From assembly GCA_029718625.1 (NCBI GenBank), contig CM056391.1, forward strand, positions 25,608,141 through 25,672,140: a DNA stretch of 64,000 nt, given 5' to 3'. Source of the stretch: Synaphobranchus kaupii. Its lineage: Eukaryota > Chordata > Actinopteri > Anguilliformes > Synaphobranchidae. The notes under the pieces were generated by a model, which was not told where the DNA came from, did not search any database, and was given only the letters and a program-made list of their open reading frames with translations. Each line of letters opens with the position of its first letter. Position 1 is the stretch's first letter. Shown in pieces: positions 13,801 to 26,301 of the stretch. Both the position numbers and the translations under genes were made by a program.

Positions 13801-16800
13801 TCTGAATGAAGATAAACAGTGTCCATTGTCTGAATAATGTGAATAAAAAACATTTGCAAACATTTTGACAGTAGATTAATTAGGAAGTGAAGCTTTTTTG
13901 GCCTTGACATTTCAGTGTCTAGTGTTCCAGCTCAAAACACTCTTATGCCGACAAAGCTTTCTTCACAACACTCTTAAGTGACGTTTCAGGCAGTCACCTC
14001 TTTCTTCTACTTGTGCCCTTTCCTGCTTAGTAGTGCCTTCTCAGTTGCTGTTTCGCTTGAAATTTGCTTCTATATAAACTTGCCGTGTGTGATCATGTTT
14101 TAAACGGTGGCCTTTTGCTGTTTTGTGCTTGTACTTGTTCAGTGCTTTCTGCATTTTGCATGGTTTTCTTGAATGGATTTAAAGATGCTGACTCCTTTAT
14201 CAACATATTCACTGTCATCATCTCTCCCAATGTGAAATAGCATCGAAACTCTTCAACGAGGAGAGGTGTATGCTTCCAAGTTGTTGGGTGAATTCTGACC
14301 CCTTCGAGAAGGAATATGCCATTACAGGAAGTCAATATGTCTAAATGGTTGTCAGCATCAAGAATCAACTGTTTTTCAGGCTGTTGTAGTAAAGTAGCTA
14401 TAGCTCTAATTGTAACCAATATTGTTGGAATAGTACAGTGTGACTTATTTAGTATCTGTTCATTATTTTCTCTTTTAGACAGAAAAAGAAAAACTGACAT
14501 GTAGAGACAGGTTACCAGCCTATCTGACCAATGTGGTCATGATGCTGTTTATGGTAAGCTGCCAGTTTCTCAAATATCTGTACATCTAGATACATTTTTG
14601 TCATAATATGCCATTATACTGATCAAATTGCAAGATGTTGCGGAAATCACAGTTCTCATGTTAACGGACTGGACTCACTATTCCACACTCCTCAGATTGG
14701 GGTGACCTTTGCCATCGTGTTCGGGGTCATCCTCTACAGGATTTCCACCAAAGCCGCTCTGCACATGAGTTCCAACCCCACCACGCGCTCCAACGTGCGA
14801 CTGACGGTCAAGACCACCGCAGCCATCATCAACCTTGTGGTCATCCTCATCCTGGATGAGGTGTACGGGGCCATCGCCCGCTGGCTCACCGTCCTTGGTA
14901 AGACCAGTGGAGTCACCCAGTCGAGTCATCCTTTTTAATAATCTTCATTCCACTGCAGTACCATTCTGCACCAATAACACCTCATGGCTGTGTGTATGAT
15001 GGCTGATCTTCATGTGTCCTCAGAGGTGCCGAAGACGGACAAGAGCTTTGAGGAGAAATTGATCTTTAAGACTTTCATCCTCAAGTTTGTGAATGCCTTC
15101 ACCCCCATTATTTACATTGCTTTCTTCAGGGGCCGGTAGGAATCCTCTATACTTGTGTTTTGCATTGATTTCTGCGCCCCTACAATGATATTGCGGGAGT
15201 CTTCTAACTATTTTATGCCTTATTTATTTCCCTAAAGGCTTGTTGGTCGTCCAGGAAGTTACCTGTATGTTTTTGAGTCTTACCGGATGGAGGAGGTAAT
15301 CTTTAAAAGTAATATCTTAAATAGATAAGAAAGTTGCCATACTGTTATTGCAAAAGAATTGAAGAATGCCAGATTGTTTGTTCTCTGCTTGTGATTTCAC
15401 AACACTTGGATCCATAGGAGAATAAGAAGGTGTTTTTCATGTATGTGAAACAAATGGCAAATATGGCCCTGTTTACACCTGGGATTAACACGCGTCTCAT
15501 ATTCAACTTGTTACGATCTAATCAGATTGCATTTACACCTGCCATTATCATGCCTCTCAGGTGTCCGCATTGTGATCGTAAAATGCAGATCGTCTGGCAC
15601 GTCAATTCCCCATAGCCTAATTTTGACAGCTAGCTTTCTAAAGATGGCACCTGCGAATTTGCGTTGTGTGCACTTTTTATTAAAAATTTTTTTTAGCCAG
15701 CAGCCATATCACCATGTACTCTACTCCTGCCGAATGGCTGAAGCTAAGCAATGTGGGCTTGGTTAGTACTTGGATGGGAGAACTCCTGGGAAAGCTAAGT
15801 TGCTGCTGCAAGTGATGTTGGTGGGCCAGTAGGGGGCAATCTTACATCTGGTCACATAAACCCCAATGCCCCAGCGCAGTGATGGGGACACTGTGCTGTC
15901 GGAGATGCTGTCTTTTGGATGACACTTATCGCAAAGAGTAGGGGTGTCCTGATGTCCTCGCTAAATTCCCAACCTGGGTCTTTCAATCTGCCACATAATC
16001 ATCCCCCAGTTTAATTGGAAAAAAATGGTTCTCTCCCTCTCCACCTCAGCTGATGTGTGGTGAGCATTCTGGGGCAAAATGGCTGCCGTTGTATCACCTT
16101 GGTGGGGTGGAGAGGCGAGTTTCCCCCTCATTATTGTAAAGCGTTTTGAGTGTGAGCAAGGCACTATATAAATGCAAGGCATTTTTATTATTATTTCTTT
16201 TGCTATTCGAAGCCGACAGAAGCTATCTTAACAGGCATGCAGTGAAAGGCAACAGAGAAGGCTGGTTTCTGCATGAAATGCGATCAGACAGGACACATGT
16301 TAATGCCAGGTGTAAACAGGGCCTCTGTTTCTGTGTCCAGCTCTTAAACAATATGAAACCATGAAGAATGTGCAGCAGTGGAAACAGGTGCTGAGAAACC
16401 TGGTGGTTTATTCGCCTTTACGACACGGTGGAGTGTGTTGTTCCTGTTCTGGACTAACAGACTGTATCAGGAGTGACTCTCTGGTGTACGGTACGTGACT
16501 GCGTGTGACGCTGCCATTCTCCTCCCTTCACCAGTGCGCACACGGGGGCTGTCTGATGGAGCTGTGTATCCAACTCAGTATCACCATGCTGGGAAAGCAG
16601 CTCATCCAGAACAACCTGTTTGAGATCGGCATCCCGTGAGTAGACGATTTCCATTTGCAATGTAGTCTTTTGGCAGACGCTTTCAGTCAAAGCCACTTGG
16701 AAAAGTAAATTTCACGTGGAAACGCACACCACAAGAGGCAGGGATAAGCAAATTTACACTGTAAAGGTGCATGCCTCAAGGCCTGTGCGCTGAAGCGAGA

Positions 16801-19800
16801 AAAGAGGTTATGTTTTTTTCCATTAAGACCAAACTAATTTCATTTCTCGTTTAACAGATTTTATCTTCAGAAAAGTGAGTTGAGCAAACAGGTGGAAAAA
16901 AATTAAATAAAAATAAAGAAAAACACACACACACGGTTAACCCTTTGCATGCACATGCACAAACGCGCACGCACACACACATACATATATGCGCACTCAA
17001 ACACAGCCCTCTGCATCCTGTGTGGTATGTGCACATACCAAAATGTGTCCACGTCTACAGGATGCACAGACACACACCTGCCACGTCTTGCGAATGCACA
17101 CACGTGCCTCTTCACGCTGTTTTGCATCTTGCACCTGCGAGCACACGGACTAATCCCTCCACCGACCTCAGAGTGCACAAACCCGTGCTCGGCAGACGCG
17201 CCCGACATGCTCTTACCGACAGGCACAGCCCTCTGTTCTTAGGAACATGCGGGTCCTAACAACAACTAAAGGCCGTCAGGCCTCGCCTCAGATCAGGAAT
17301 CCCGCGGCGGCATTTTGAGGTCTCGTATCGTCGAGGCGCATCTCTGGCTGCGTGCAAACCCCGGCCGATAAGGTTCGTGGCGGCGGCGGCGCATGTGCGC
17401 CGGGACTCAATCTGACACGAAGGGCGCTGTGCCCCTTACCTCCCCTCCCTTCTGCTTCCACAGGAAGCTGAAGAAGCTCATAAGATACATCAAGTCGAAG
17501 AGAAGCACCTCCCAGGAGGTGGAGCACGATAAGAAACTGCGGCGCTACGAGGCGGACTTCTTCCTGGATCCCTTCGCCGGCCTCACCCCGGAGTACATGG
17601 AGATGAGTAAGTCAGGCTTTCATTAAAGGAAGAAGAAGGTTTTTTTTGCCTCTCCGTACGAGGCTGCGCCTATGGCACCAACAGAATATTTACATTTTTC
17701 TCACAAATCTGGTCTTTGATGCACGGTGCACCAGGGTCTTTGAATGTAGCCTGGATCAACATTATTCATTCGTTTTTTTTACTTTGTTAGAAACAAAAAT
17801 AAATAAAATATAAATGAATGTTAACCTTTTATTCACAACCTTGAAGATGCATTTATTTGCAGTCCAATTTTGGGTAATATTAACACTCTGAATAAGATCC
17901 AAAACCGTGTACTTGTCACTCTTATAGCAATGATTAAAAACCCAGGGCTATTGTTTTCGGCATGTACTAGACCAAACCTGATATGTTTAGAAATGGCCAT
18001 AGATAGTTATTGTCTCTTCTGTTCCAGCAGAAAACATGAGAGAAATTGTCTGAGCTTTTTGGGTGTGACTGATGCCCTCCTTTTCAAATAATAGAAACCT
18101 GCTGAACATGGAGGCAATATTTAAACAACACTCCCACACAGTGACAGGCCCAGATTGGTGTTGGTAAAAAATAGCAGTGCGTCACTGTGGTGTCACATGG
18201 AAGTCGTTTACATGCTTCCTCACCTTCTGCATCAGGTTACACGCTGAAGTTCAGCACATGTTGCAGGGTGGGTGTGTGAAATGATGATGGATGTGTGTGA
18301 CTTCCTTGAACCTCTGTATGTCGACAGGCAGGATTTATACGTTTATGCAGCATAAATGTGTGAGTAATAAATGCACTGCAAGGATCAGAACAACAGCTGA
18401 ACAACCGCAGAGTTCAACAGGAAGTATAAGCAGGAAGTGATAAAGGAACCCTAACAAAAATGAATAATAGTGTTGCTATAGTTATCTTCTAGAAAACTAT
18501 AAGAATATTATAGTTTTTTCACCCACTATAATAATGCTATAGTATTTGTCACTATAGTACAATAGTATCACTATAGTATTTTCACCCCCTATAATAATTC
18601 TTTAGTATTTATCCCTATAGGACAATAGTATGACTATAGTGTGTACGAAAAAACTACAGTAATACTATAGTATTTGTATAGTCTATACAAATACTATAGT
18701 ATTATAGAATATGCTGCCGACATACTATAGTTTTACTATAGTTCATTTTCGTTAGGAGTTTGTTTGCCAGTGGAACAGGCAGTTGATCCACTCAGTATAC
18801 CCAAAGGTGTTACACAAATTAGTTTATTGTTACTGGAGAAATCATTGTGGTTATCCCCCACTGTGAAAGAAGTTTGATTAGCCTGTCTCTTTGGAATGTC
18901 AATATTTCAGAGATTCAGCCATTTTTTTGAGGCTATTTAATTTGTGGTCCCAGCTGGATATCAAAAATTATATTATACAGTTTATGTATACAAGATGAAA
19001 AATTCAAGAGAGAGAGCCGAAGAGAGGTGTTTATTGTATTTAATTCTGCTATTGGCTATGTTAACAACAGGGAGCAGCTATGATGAATGCCACTGACAGA
19101 AGCAATTAATTGTTCTGAATGTATGCTGGCCTTTTCCCAACACTAATAAAATAGTTTTTCAAGATTACTTCATTTATAACAATGACACTGCACACTAAAT
19201 GTCTTTTAAAGCAAATAAATTGGTAAATTGAGCTAATAATTAGGCTTCTCCAATTTTACAGCAATGTCTTGCAATGACATGGTTCATAAAGTCCACACGT
19301 CTCTGCCTCTTCTTACCTTCATACCGGAACAGATTGAATTGTGACTGGCTCTGGAAAAGAATAGTTCTTATTTTCTTTGGATCAGTCTGTGTTTGAGTGA
19401 CTTTGTGCCGTGCAATGTGGTTCTGTAAGGCAGCTGGCTCTGATCCAGCTCCCTGGTCTGGCTGTAGTGATGTCCCGGTGTCTCTTGCAGCACTGGGATG
19501 GTAGGGAGACTGATCTCAGAGATGCCTCAGTGGGGTAGAGCAGTCTTGTGCAGGGGTGGTGACACTACCACTGCCTTGGTGATTGCTGGTCAGGAGTTAA
19601 ACCGACCTGAATGTGTCAGGATCCGAGACATGATTTTGTTGACAGGTGCACTTCAAAGTGTCTGCAGACTCCTGGGCATTGATGCTCTCACCCTCAAGAA
19701 TAACAGTGGCATTCTTTAACTTTTCCGTCATAGGTGCAGAAACGCATGGAAGTCGGCACAATTGTATCAACATTTGCATGTTCACAAGCTATCCTGTCAT

Positions 19801-22800
19801 ATATGCAGTACCCACTCAAATGTATACACTGTTGGTTACATTGTCTTATAAATACACAAAGAAGAATTTTCCAAGAAAAAGATTTTTGTGGATAATTTGC
19901 GAATGTATTCTCTCAGGGAAATACTGGAGAATGTTGTTTTGCATTCTAGTTTATCTAGTATCTTCTAGTTTAATCAAGTTGATATTCTTATCTTATTACC
20001 ACTTTAGTCTAATTAGGGACCAGCCTTATGTTTGTCAGTGTAAAACGATGGGGAAAGTAAGCAATTAGTTGAAGACAATCAATCTTCAAGGCCGCAGAAA
20101 TGATTTTTGAAATTTCAGAGGAATCGGAAATTCTTATCTTTCCCTCTGTCGATGCGTCGCCCTCCTGATCTCTTATTATTTCTCTGTTTATGTGTTTTAC
20201 ATAGATCATCCTTCCATTTGCGCGTATGGCTAAAGCTAGAAACTGCAGGCTGCCAAACAGTCTAGATGAGAGGGATTCTCACGTACAGCTCCTGGACTGA
20301 CACCACAGGGGGAGAGTGGATGGGCTGATCCCTACTCTTATTTACAGCAGGCGGCCAAGTCACAAGTGCTTCTTTGTAACATTAGTTAAGGCCCAGCAGG
20401 AACAGCCTCACCTCACCCTCAGTGTGTGTACAGGAGCCTTTTGACGGCCCATTTCTCTAACTTTTGTCCCCCTTCCATTAGGAGCTGGGTTGAATCGCTG
20501 GTGACCTCAAATAGCTTTTGGTTTTGTGCTGTGATCTTTGTGCAGAATTATTTGTTAAGTGGATCCTTTATAGTTCTGTCACGGAACTTATGGTAGCTTA
20601 CGTCCAGCTTTTATAGTGGCTAAATTTTCCTTGAGTGCCATAGAAGGAGACACATTTCTGGTGTGCCCAATTGGATTTTACGGGTAACAGGTTCCTTTAC
20701 GGAGGCTATTTCCATCGCTGTGCTCCTACACATACAGGTCAAAGCCTGCGCAACCAAACACGACATGAACATGGCCTTGGCTGATGCTCAGTCAGATACA
20801 GTGCCTCAGAAAGTATGTACCAACAACCCAGTGAATCAACACCCCACCAATGCCCAGTTGTGAGAGGTGCCTTGGACTTTGTGATGGATTAGCACTGTGT
20901 TCTCGGGTTATCTGGCTCCAGTCTAACAGTAAAAATGTATAATCCACAATGGATTCGCAGGTATGGTATTGCATTTTCCAGAGTGCAACTGTCACTTCCA
21001 GACTGCTGCAACATACTATTTGAGACATGTCCTGGCGCCACCCCAGGGCTTACAGTGGGATGTGGGATATAATTACAGGCACTGGAACGGCCGTTTAACC
21101 TCAGAACCTGTTAGATTAGGAAGTTCCATCTTGCCGTGTCATATGGCGAATTAACCAACAATCAAGGCTTGTGTCATGTGTGCTTGTTCGGTCAGCCTGT
21201 GCAGAGCAGAGCGTGGGTTAGTGTGAGATAAACATCAGAAGTACCAAAGGGCTGTCAACTGGCACTGGTTCAGTCTTATGACGTACCTTACATTCTGGCA
21301 TGGAATCCTGAGAATGTCTTGCTTGCTTGCAAATTAATTGGAGGATTTAGGAGACATGGCAATAATTATGAGAGAAAATTAAACTTAAAAAAAAAAACAG
21401 TTGAAGGTATAAATGGTTAAAAACTTTCCTGCCACAGTAAATGAAATGCTAAAATCCTAGCTGTAGGTGGCATAAAGTAATAGAATGAATATATTCCATT
21501 GTAACTCACTGTCATACTTGCTCGTTTTTTTATTCATGCAGCACTGCTATATGCCCACAGCCCTGACATAACTTCAGGGGTAAATATGGGCTAACACCAG
21601 GTCAATAGTTTTCCACCTGGCACCGATCCCTCAGCTCTTCATACACACACATACACTGACGGGCACACACAGTCACAGTCATGGGAACATTATAAGCAGA
21701 CATGGTGTTAACTACCACTGCTACGCAGATGACACACAACTTTATATATCAGTTAAGCCAGGTGACGTTGACCAGTTGTCTGAACTAGAGACCTGTCTTA
21801 AAGATGTAAAGGCCTGGATGACCCAAAATGTCCTCTTATTGAACTCAGATAAGACTGGGATATTAGTATTAGGTCCCAAATCTCTTCAAGATAAATTCTT
21901 ACAGTTTTCCTTAAATGTAGATTGCTTCTCTGTCTCCGCCAACAAGGTTGTTAAAAACCTTGGTGTAACTATTGATTCAGACCCCTCCTTTCAGCCCCAT
22001 ATTAACAATATCACAAGAATGGCCTTCTTCCACCAGTCCTGTCCCTCCCCTGGTTTATGCCCTCGCCTTGATGCAACCGGAGTCCCAGATGCACCACCCT
22101 GCCCCTTCGAATTGAACATTTTACATCCTTTTCTTTGGATTTTCTATTTACCAGCTAGTTTTATTAGATCCCTCATTACAGTCTATTACCATCCATTCCA
22201 CCCTTAGTTTAAACCGGGCCAACCAGCGAAGGATGGGCACCCCCTCTCTAGCCAGGTTCCTTCGAGATTTCTTCCCATTGGGCAGTTTTTTCTCGCCACT
22301 GTTGAGTGTTTTATCTTCCCACCGGGGAGTTTCTTTTACCTTGTTTTGCTGGTTGGGGGTTAAGGCCTGGTTTTTTTTTTTGGTTTTTTTTTTGCTCAAT
22401 TTTCCTTTTGTTACTCCGTACAGCATCTTTGTGACAGTTCTCTGTAAAAAAGCGCTATACAAATAAAATTTAATTGAATTGAATTAATTTAACTCTATTT
22501 CAATTTATTGAGAGGGCAGATGTCTCACCCTTTTTACAGGATATATATCTACAGGAGTAATTAAAAGAGCACATTGGATAGGTTTTACATAAAAACAACC
22601 AGCCCTGTATGCTTCTCTTCCTCATTATAGGTCCATTGAACCCTGTTGTTTTTGTTCAAATACTTTTTTTCTACCTGATGACCTAAAATAACTTTTAACT
22701 ATAAAGTCTGAGGCTTACCAAATTTGGTAGGCTTGTTTGGATGGCTGAGTTTTTGGATCCTTTAAAATATCGCACAGATTGGACACCTGGTGGCACTAAG

Positions 22801-25800
22801 GTGCACATAACAAAATTTGTTTACCTTCATGAGGCCTGCCCCATGCTCCGTGTGCCTTAGAGATCTGGTACACAGGTCCTTCTCGCATTGAGAAATTTTC
22901 CTCAAGGACCCACAAAGTGCACCGGAGTAAATTTTCCACCCTTTCCAATTTTTTATATAAAACACCTCTATACAGGTATTATGTTTCTTGTGGTTTCATC
23001 AAAGAATGGCCAAATGATGAGCCAATTAACTTTTAGTGGGTGTGGCTTTTCACAAAAATAATAATAATACCTTGCATTTACTGTATATAGCGCCTTTCTC
23101 GATACTCAAAGCGCTTACAGTGATGAGGGGGAAACTCGCCTCTACCACCACCAATGCTTATTCATCCTTAATGGTTGTGATGACATTTGGGGCATATATC
23201 AACACAAAAAAAGAATTAAAAAAAATTCTAAATGTCACTAAAAATGTAAACCCTTCTTCTCCCTACAGTCATCCAGTTTGGATTTGTGACCCTGTTTGTG
23301 GCATCCTTCCCTTTGGCTCCACTGTTCGCGCTGCTGAACAACATCATTGAGATCCGTTTGGATGCTAAGAAGTTTGTAGCAGAGCTCAGGAGACCAATAG
23401 CCGCAAGAGCAAAAGACATTGGTGGGTTTCTCTTCATTATACAATGCATATACACTATCGTTTCCCCCAGGTAATAATTGCTCTGAAGTTTGCAGAGGCA
23501 CTCAGCCGCAAACATCAGAGGAAAATCAATAGGCCTAAAACCTCACACTCAGCACGGCTGTAAATTGCACCAATATTGTAGCATTTCCGATTAAAAAAGC
23601 GTACTTTCTGCATACCGTCATCTTCTTCCATGAAGGACGCCATAGTTGTATGCAATTTGTGCACAAAAATTATGGGAAATGTAGTCTACAAGGGGGATTT
23701 GGTACCTCGTTGGTACACTCAACTATGAAAGGCTAAAGTCAGTGGACAGTCCTGCAGACTGTCCGTCCGTGTACGTGTCTGCTCCCTGTTTTAAACACTC
23801 TGTAGCAGCCTTTAGTCTGAACCAGGCATTATCTGGCTACAGCTGGTATGCATGGTAACTTATAGCCTTAGTTGCCGGTTCTAGCTAACACATTCTATAC
23901 AACATCTATTTGCATGACCTCCCACTATTTCGCGAAATAATGTAGGGATGCCCAATTTTTCATATTCATTCAGGCTATCCCGCAAACGAAAAATCCATGT
24001 ACCTTTCAATTTTGACACACCCAGTTCTCTTTGCATGTCATTAGTTGATCACCTCGGAAGGTTTTGTGATTTTGTACGCGCAACCTTTAGTAAATCGACC
24101 CCAAAGTTTGTTATTTTTGGAATTGAAAATGATTAAACTTAAGATTATGGTCATAACAACGATTGTTAAAATGTGCCCCAGGTCAAAAGTCTCGTTATTA
24201 TTAGCCTAAAATGGTTGTGATTTATTTGTTGAAGGACAAATATAATTGCAAGAAAAACCTGATACTTCTCCTAAACACCTGGTAGTCTGCAACAAGTACA
24301 GATGAGTAGGATTCCCACTTAAAGAGTGGCCAGTCACTTTGTAGATGATTAAATTCTACCAAAGAAGGCCACATAATATCATATAGTTTCGATATGCTTG
24401 CGTACTGATGACCCAGACGTACCTAGATGCAATCATACTGTATAAATTGTGAATAAAATGCTTTATTAGAAGAATTTTCAGGCAGTTATGATTTGTACTA
24501 CTGTACTCTTTCATATACTGTATATGTTGTACTGTATATGTTTTGATATACTGTATTCACTTTAGTCATGAATTTGTGTTTTATGATAAATCATACCATG
24601 TAATTTTTCACAAAGTTTAAATGTTTTTTTTAAATTAAAGAAGTTATCCTTAATGTTTGTGCTACATTTTTTCCCTCTGTGCTAAGATTTTTTGATCTTA
24701 CTACAGCCCTGCGCAGATCTCCATAAGCTTATGTTGAACCTTTAAATAGATGTGTGAAATTTAGCTAAATTGACATTGTGTAGGCATGTTTTCACCAGGA
24801 CAGGTGTAGGCTATACAATGTGAATACCGTGGCTCGCCGCTTCATGCTGCCGCTGCTTACCCTCTGAGGCTTTTCCTCTCCATTAACTATTTTCCTGGGG
24901 GAAACCCTATACACCACGTGCAGGTGGTATTATGGGTGGTTATCACCTCTGTTGAATGTATATACACCACGTGCAGGTGGTATTATGGGTGGTTATCACC
25001 TCTGTTGAATGTATATACACCACATGCAGGTGGTATTATGGGTGGTTATCACCTCTGTTGAATGTATATACACCACGTGCAGGTGGTATTATGGGTGGTT
25101 ATCACCTCTGTTGAATGTATATACACCACGTGCAGGTGGTATTATGGGTGGTCATCACCTCTGTTGAATGTATATACACCACGTGCAGGTGGTATTATGG
25201 GTGGTTATCACCTCTGTTGAATGTATATACACCACGTGCAGGTGGTATTATGGGTGGTTATCACCTCTGTTGAATGTATATACACCACGTGCAGGTGGTA
25301 TTATGGGTGGTTATCACCTCTGTTGAATGTATATACACCACATGCAGGTGGTATTATGGGTGGTTATCACCTCTGCAGAATGTATTTACACCACGTGTAG
25401 ATGGTATTATGGGTGGTTATCTACTCTGCAGAATGTATATACACCACGTGCAGGTGGTATTATGGGTGGTTATCACCTCTGTTGAATGTATATACACCAC
25501 ATGCAGGTGGTATTATGGGTGGTTATCACCTCTGTTGAATGTATATACACCATGTGCAGGTGGTATTATGGGTGGTTATCACCTCTGTTGAATGTATATA
25601 CACCACGTGCAGGTGGTATTATGGGTGGTCATCACCTCTGTTGAATGTATATACACCATGTGCAGGTGGTATTATGGGTGGTTATCACCTCTGCAGAATG
25701 TATTTACACCACGTGTAGATGGTATTATGGGTGGTTATCTACTCTGCAGAATGTATATACACCACGTGCAGGTGGTATTATGGGTGGTTATCACCTCTGT

Positions 25801-26270
25801 TGAATGTATATACACCACGTGCAGGTGGAATTATGGGTGGTTATCACCTCTGTTGAATGTATATACACCACGTGCAGGTGGTATTATGGGTGGTCATCAC
25901 CTCTGTTGAATGTATATACACCACATGCAGGTGGTATTATGGGTGGTTATCACCTCTGCAGAATGTATATACACCACATGCAGGTGGTATTATGGGTGGT
26001 TATCACCTCTGCAGAATGTATTTACACCACGTGTAGATGGTATTATGGGTGGTTATCTACTCTGTTGAATGTATATACACCACGTGCAGGTGGTATTATA
26101 GGTGGTTATCTACTCTGCAGAATGTATATACAACAAAGAGTTTATCTCCAGTACAGGCAGGCAGAATATCACCATAATTCAGTGATTATACTGTTTTTTT
26201 CCCCTTGTGTTTGTGAGGACTTTAACTCTTTTTACTGTCCTTAACACGTAGCATCATCTCGTGGTGATTC

Positions 26271-26301
<31 letters not shown>

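Noticed and set aside
14093..14500. 135-codon minus-strand open frame
   Set aside because: Antisense to an ano1 intron and exon, no recognisable family, AT-driven composition.
24908..26123. CRISPR-like array
   Set aside because: Direct tandem repeats without unique spacers in a vertebrate intron; it is a minisatellite.
25274..26244. 105-146 codon open frames repeating [20 protein letters not shown]
   Set aside because: By-product of the 53-bp minisatellite, whose six-unit period (318 bp) sets the open-frame length.
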